From Tritrichomonas foetus (lineage: Eukaryota; Parabasalia; Tritrichomonadida; Tritrichomonadidae), in assembly GCA_001839685.1 (NCBI GenBank), contig MLAK01000795.1:1-62410 (forward strand): 62,410 nucleotides of DNA, written 5' to 3'. Position numbers and translations under genes: made by a program. Below, one piece after another: positions 60,782 to 62,410 of this stretch. Positions within the stretch are counted from its first letter, which is position 1. Each line of letters opens with the position of its first letter. The notes beneath the pieces were generated by a model that worked only from the letters and a program-made list of their open reading frames with translations, was not told the DNA's origin and made no database searches.

Positions 60782-61224
60782 AATAATCGATTTTGAATAA
60801 AAGAACCGTTTAATTGTATAATTATGTAGACAATTATTTGTCAACAAAAGGAGACGTTAAGCAAATCGAGCACATTTACATTATAAAATACTCAATTTTT
60901 TTCAATACTTTACATATATATTCAATAATGATTATTCTTAAAAAAACAATGTGAGGAAAACTATTCGGCATATCCATGATAGTGAGTATAAATAATTTCA
61001 ATATTTTTTCAATATTACACCAAATTAGTCACATATTTGCTTTTTTCATTTATTCATTATCAATTAAAATCATAATAATTTGAAATTTTAATTTTTTGGT
61101 GATTTCATTCATTTGATATAGAATAGATCAAATAATATTAATAAAAGTATGATAGTAATCACTTTTTTATGAATAAATTTATATGATAAATAGGCCATTG
61201 TCTGATTACAAAAACTTATTGTAA
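60782..61224. other. Intergenic region
   Basis: AT-rich spacer, nothing recognised. Confidence 0.35.
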
Positions 61225-62410
61225 TTAACCATAAAATTCAATATTTTTCAATACTAGATGGTTAGTATCTGCCCAATTCAGTCCAATATTCCGAAGTCGA
61301 ATGTATTGACAANAATCAACTGTTTTACTGATAGGAAATGTTGCAGACTTATAGCTTCCATTTAAAAGAGGACAGTTTGTTTGTCGATCAATTTCTTCCC
61401 ATTTTTCACCATCATTTGAAATCTCAATAACCCAATTCTTTAAATGATGACCATTTGTACCATTATAATATGTTCTCAATTGATAATGTGTTNATTTAAC
61501 TTTCTCTTTTTTAAAATGATATGATATCCATTGATCGTCAATGTTTGATGTGGCAAAAAAAGTGTTATCATGTGTAAATGATTCAATTGTTGTGATTGGA
61601 TTGTGTTTATCAACTTCATGAAGCTTGAATTTCAATAAATTCATTAATGTTAGAGTTTCCTGTTTTTTGATTTTCTTTTGTTAGAAAATGAAGGATTCCT
61701 TCAAAGTTTTGATTATTATAAGGAATTGAATATTTAATAAAATATCTTTTATTATTAAATGAATTGTTTGTATTTTGAACTTCTTCTACTAATCGTTTAC
61801 AAATAGATGACCAAATCGATAAATTAAGATCACATAAATCAAAAAGTGTGATAAATTGTTCAAATGAATTTGGATTAAGATTTTGGAATTCAATATATTC
61901 AAATAATATTCCATAAGAATGATCTTTAAGATAAAGTGATAATATGAAAGAAAATAATGAATCTTCATTTAAAATCATTAATTTTTGATTTTTTAAAATT
62001 AATTCGATGATTGAAAGATCAAGTCTTTCAATATTTTCTTTTGATATTTCATAAAAATGTGATGAAACAAATAATATTTCTTCTTCAAGATAATTGTGAA
62101 TAGAAACTGAATTAGAATTAGAGAAAGAATTCGAAATTTGTGAATGAAGTGATAGTTTGTCATCAATTCGTTGAATTACATTATCAATAGTAATTGAATC
62201 TTCATATTTCAAACTTGCTTTAAAATATTTATCATTTCCAAAATGAAAAAAAATTTCATTGACAAATTCAATATCTTTTCGTGAATATTTTCTTTTTTCA
62301 AAATTAAATAAATCTAAAACAATTTGAAAATCGCCTTTTATATTGGTATTAATAGAATATTCTGAAAGAATAACATCTTGATAATGAAAATTGCTAATAA
62401 TTGGTGATAA
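61225..62410 (-). pseudogene. BTB-like/BACK-like/F5-8C (discoidin) protein, partial and frameshifted
   Basis: The frame enters from beyond the window end and runs to 61616. Read from 62410 it gives the end of the BTB-like module (LSPIISNFHYQDVILSEYS..., as in the copy at 50199-50591), then helical BACK-like sequence (about 62200-61720). A shift of frame at about 61616-61644 interrupts it. The rest (61644-61225) is an F5/8-type C, or discoidin-like, domain: WISYHFKKEKV..HYQLRTYYNGTNGHHLKNWVIEISNDGEKWEEIDRQT and YIRLRNIGLNW...LVLKNIEFYG. Such domains bind sugars or lipids. Two n calls lie within it, so the frameshift may be a base error instead of a true break. Confidence 0.7.

Overview
The window reads as nuclear DNA of a parabasalid protist (trichomonad), most like Tritrichomonas. 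It is very AT-rich (about 70% by eye) and gene-dense, with genes on both strands. The lineage evidence is: (1) a protein carrying what looks like the trichomonad initiator-binding domain (IBD); (2) a GTATGT...ACTAACACACAG intron, the trichomonad splice signature, whose removal joins two reading frames exactly; (3) very short 5' leaders with TCA-type initiator (Inr) elements a few bases upstream of many ATGs; (4) families expanded in trichomonads: PAS/nucleotide-cyclase membrane proteins, kinase-Sel1 fusions, BTB-like plus F5/8C proteins, ankyrin proteins and giant surface proteins with a multi-TM tail. N gaps and isolated n calls show a draft scaffold.

Layout. 0-16.7 kb: the end of a small transposable element, a large unknown protein, RIO2 kinase, a PAS/cyclase membrane protein whose cyclase domain lacks both metal ligands, a tRNA-Ile-like relic, a coiled-coil protein, an orphan 3' exon, and the intron-containing IBD gene. 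16.9-25.5 kb: two large minus-strand alpha-solenoid proteins (one Furry-like). 26-29.2 kb: DHHC palmitoyltransferase, profilin and a UBC12-like E2. 29.4-31.5 kb: an ankyrin gene broken by many short intervening sequences. 31.5-36 kb: a long gene-free stretch, an AT-hook N/Q-rich protein and a metallothionein. 36-41.9 kb: kinase-Sel1 protein, a kinase with an in-frame TAG, and signal peptidase subunit 3. 42-49.7 kb: a 16-bp tandem array with a scaffold gap, interrupted by a 273-bp MITE, then a 2299-aa surface protein. 50-62.4 kb: two copies of a BTB-like/F5-8C gene, a 20-bp array, a helical-SH3 protein, a zinc-finger protein, ribosomal protein uS3, and two coiled-coil proteins.

The genes do not form a pathway or operon; this is ordinary trichomonad gene interleaving, mixing housekeeping functions (ribosome biogenesis, translation, secretion, actin, neddylation, palmitoylation) with lineage-specific families.

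The most unusual structure is the minus-strand ankyrin gene at 29402-31453. From its middle onward, every turn between ankyrin repeats is split by AT-rich inserts that start with GT on the coding strand and measure 19-21 nt, or roughly 38, 56 and 57 nt. Removing them restores one continuous ankyrin protein. They lack a 3' AG, so they are not ordinary introns. They may be a class of ultra-short intervening sequence, or the marks of a peculiar pseudogene; RNA evidence would decide.
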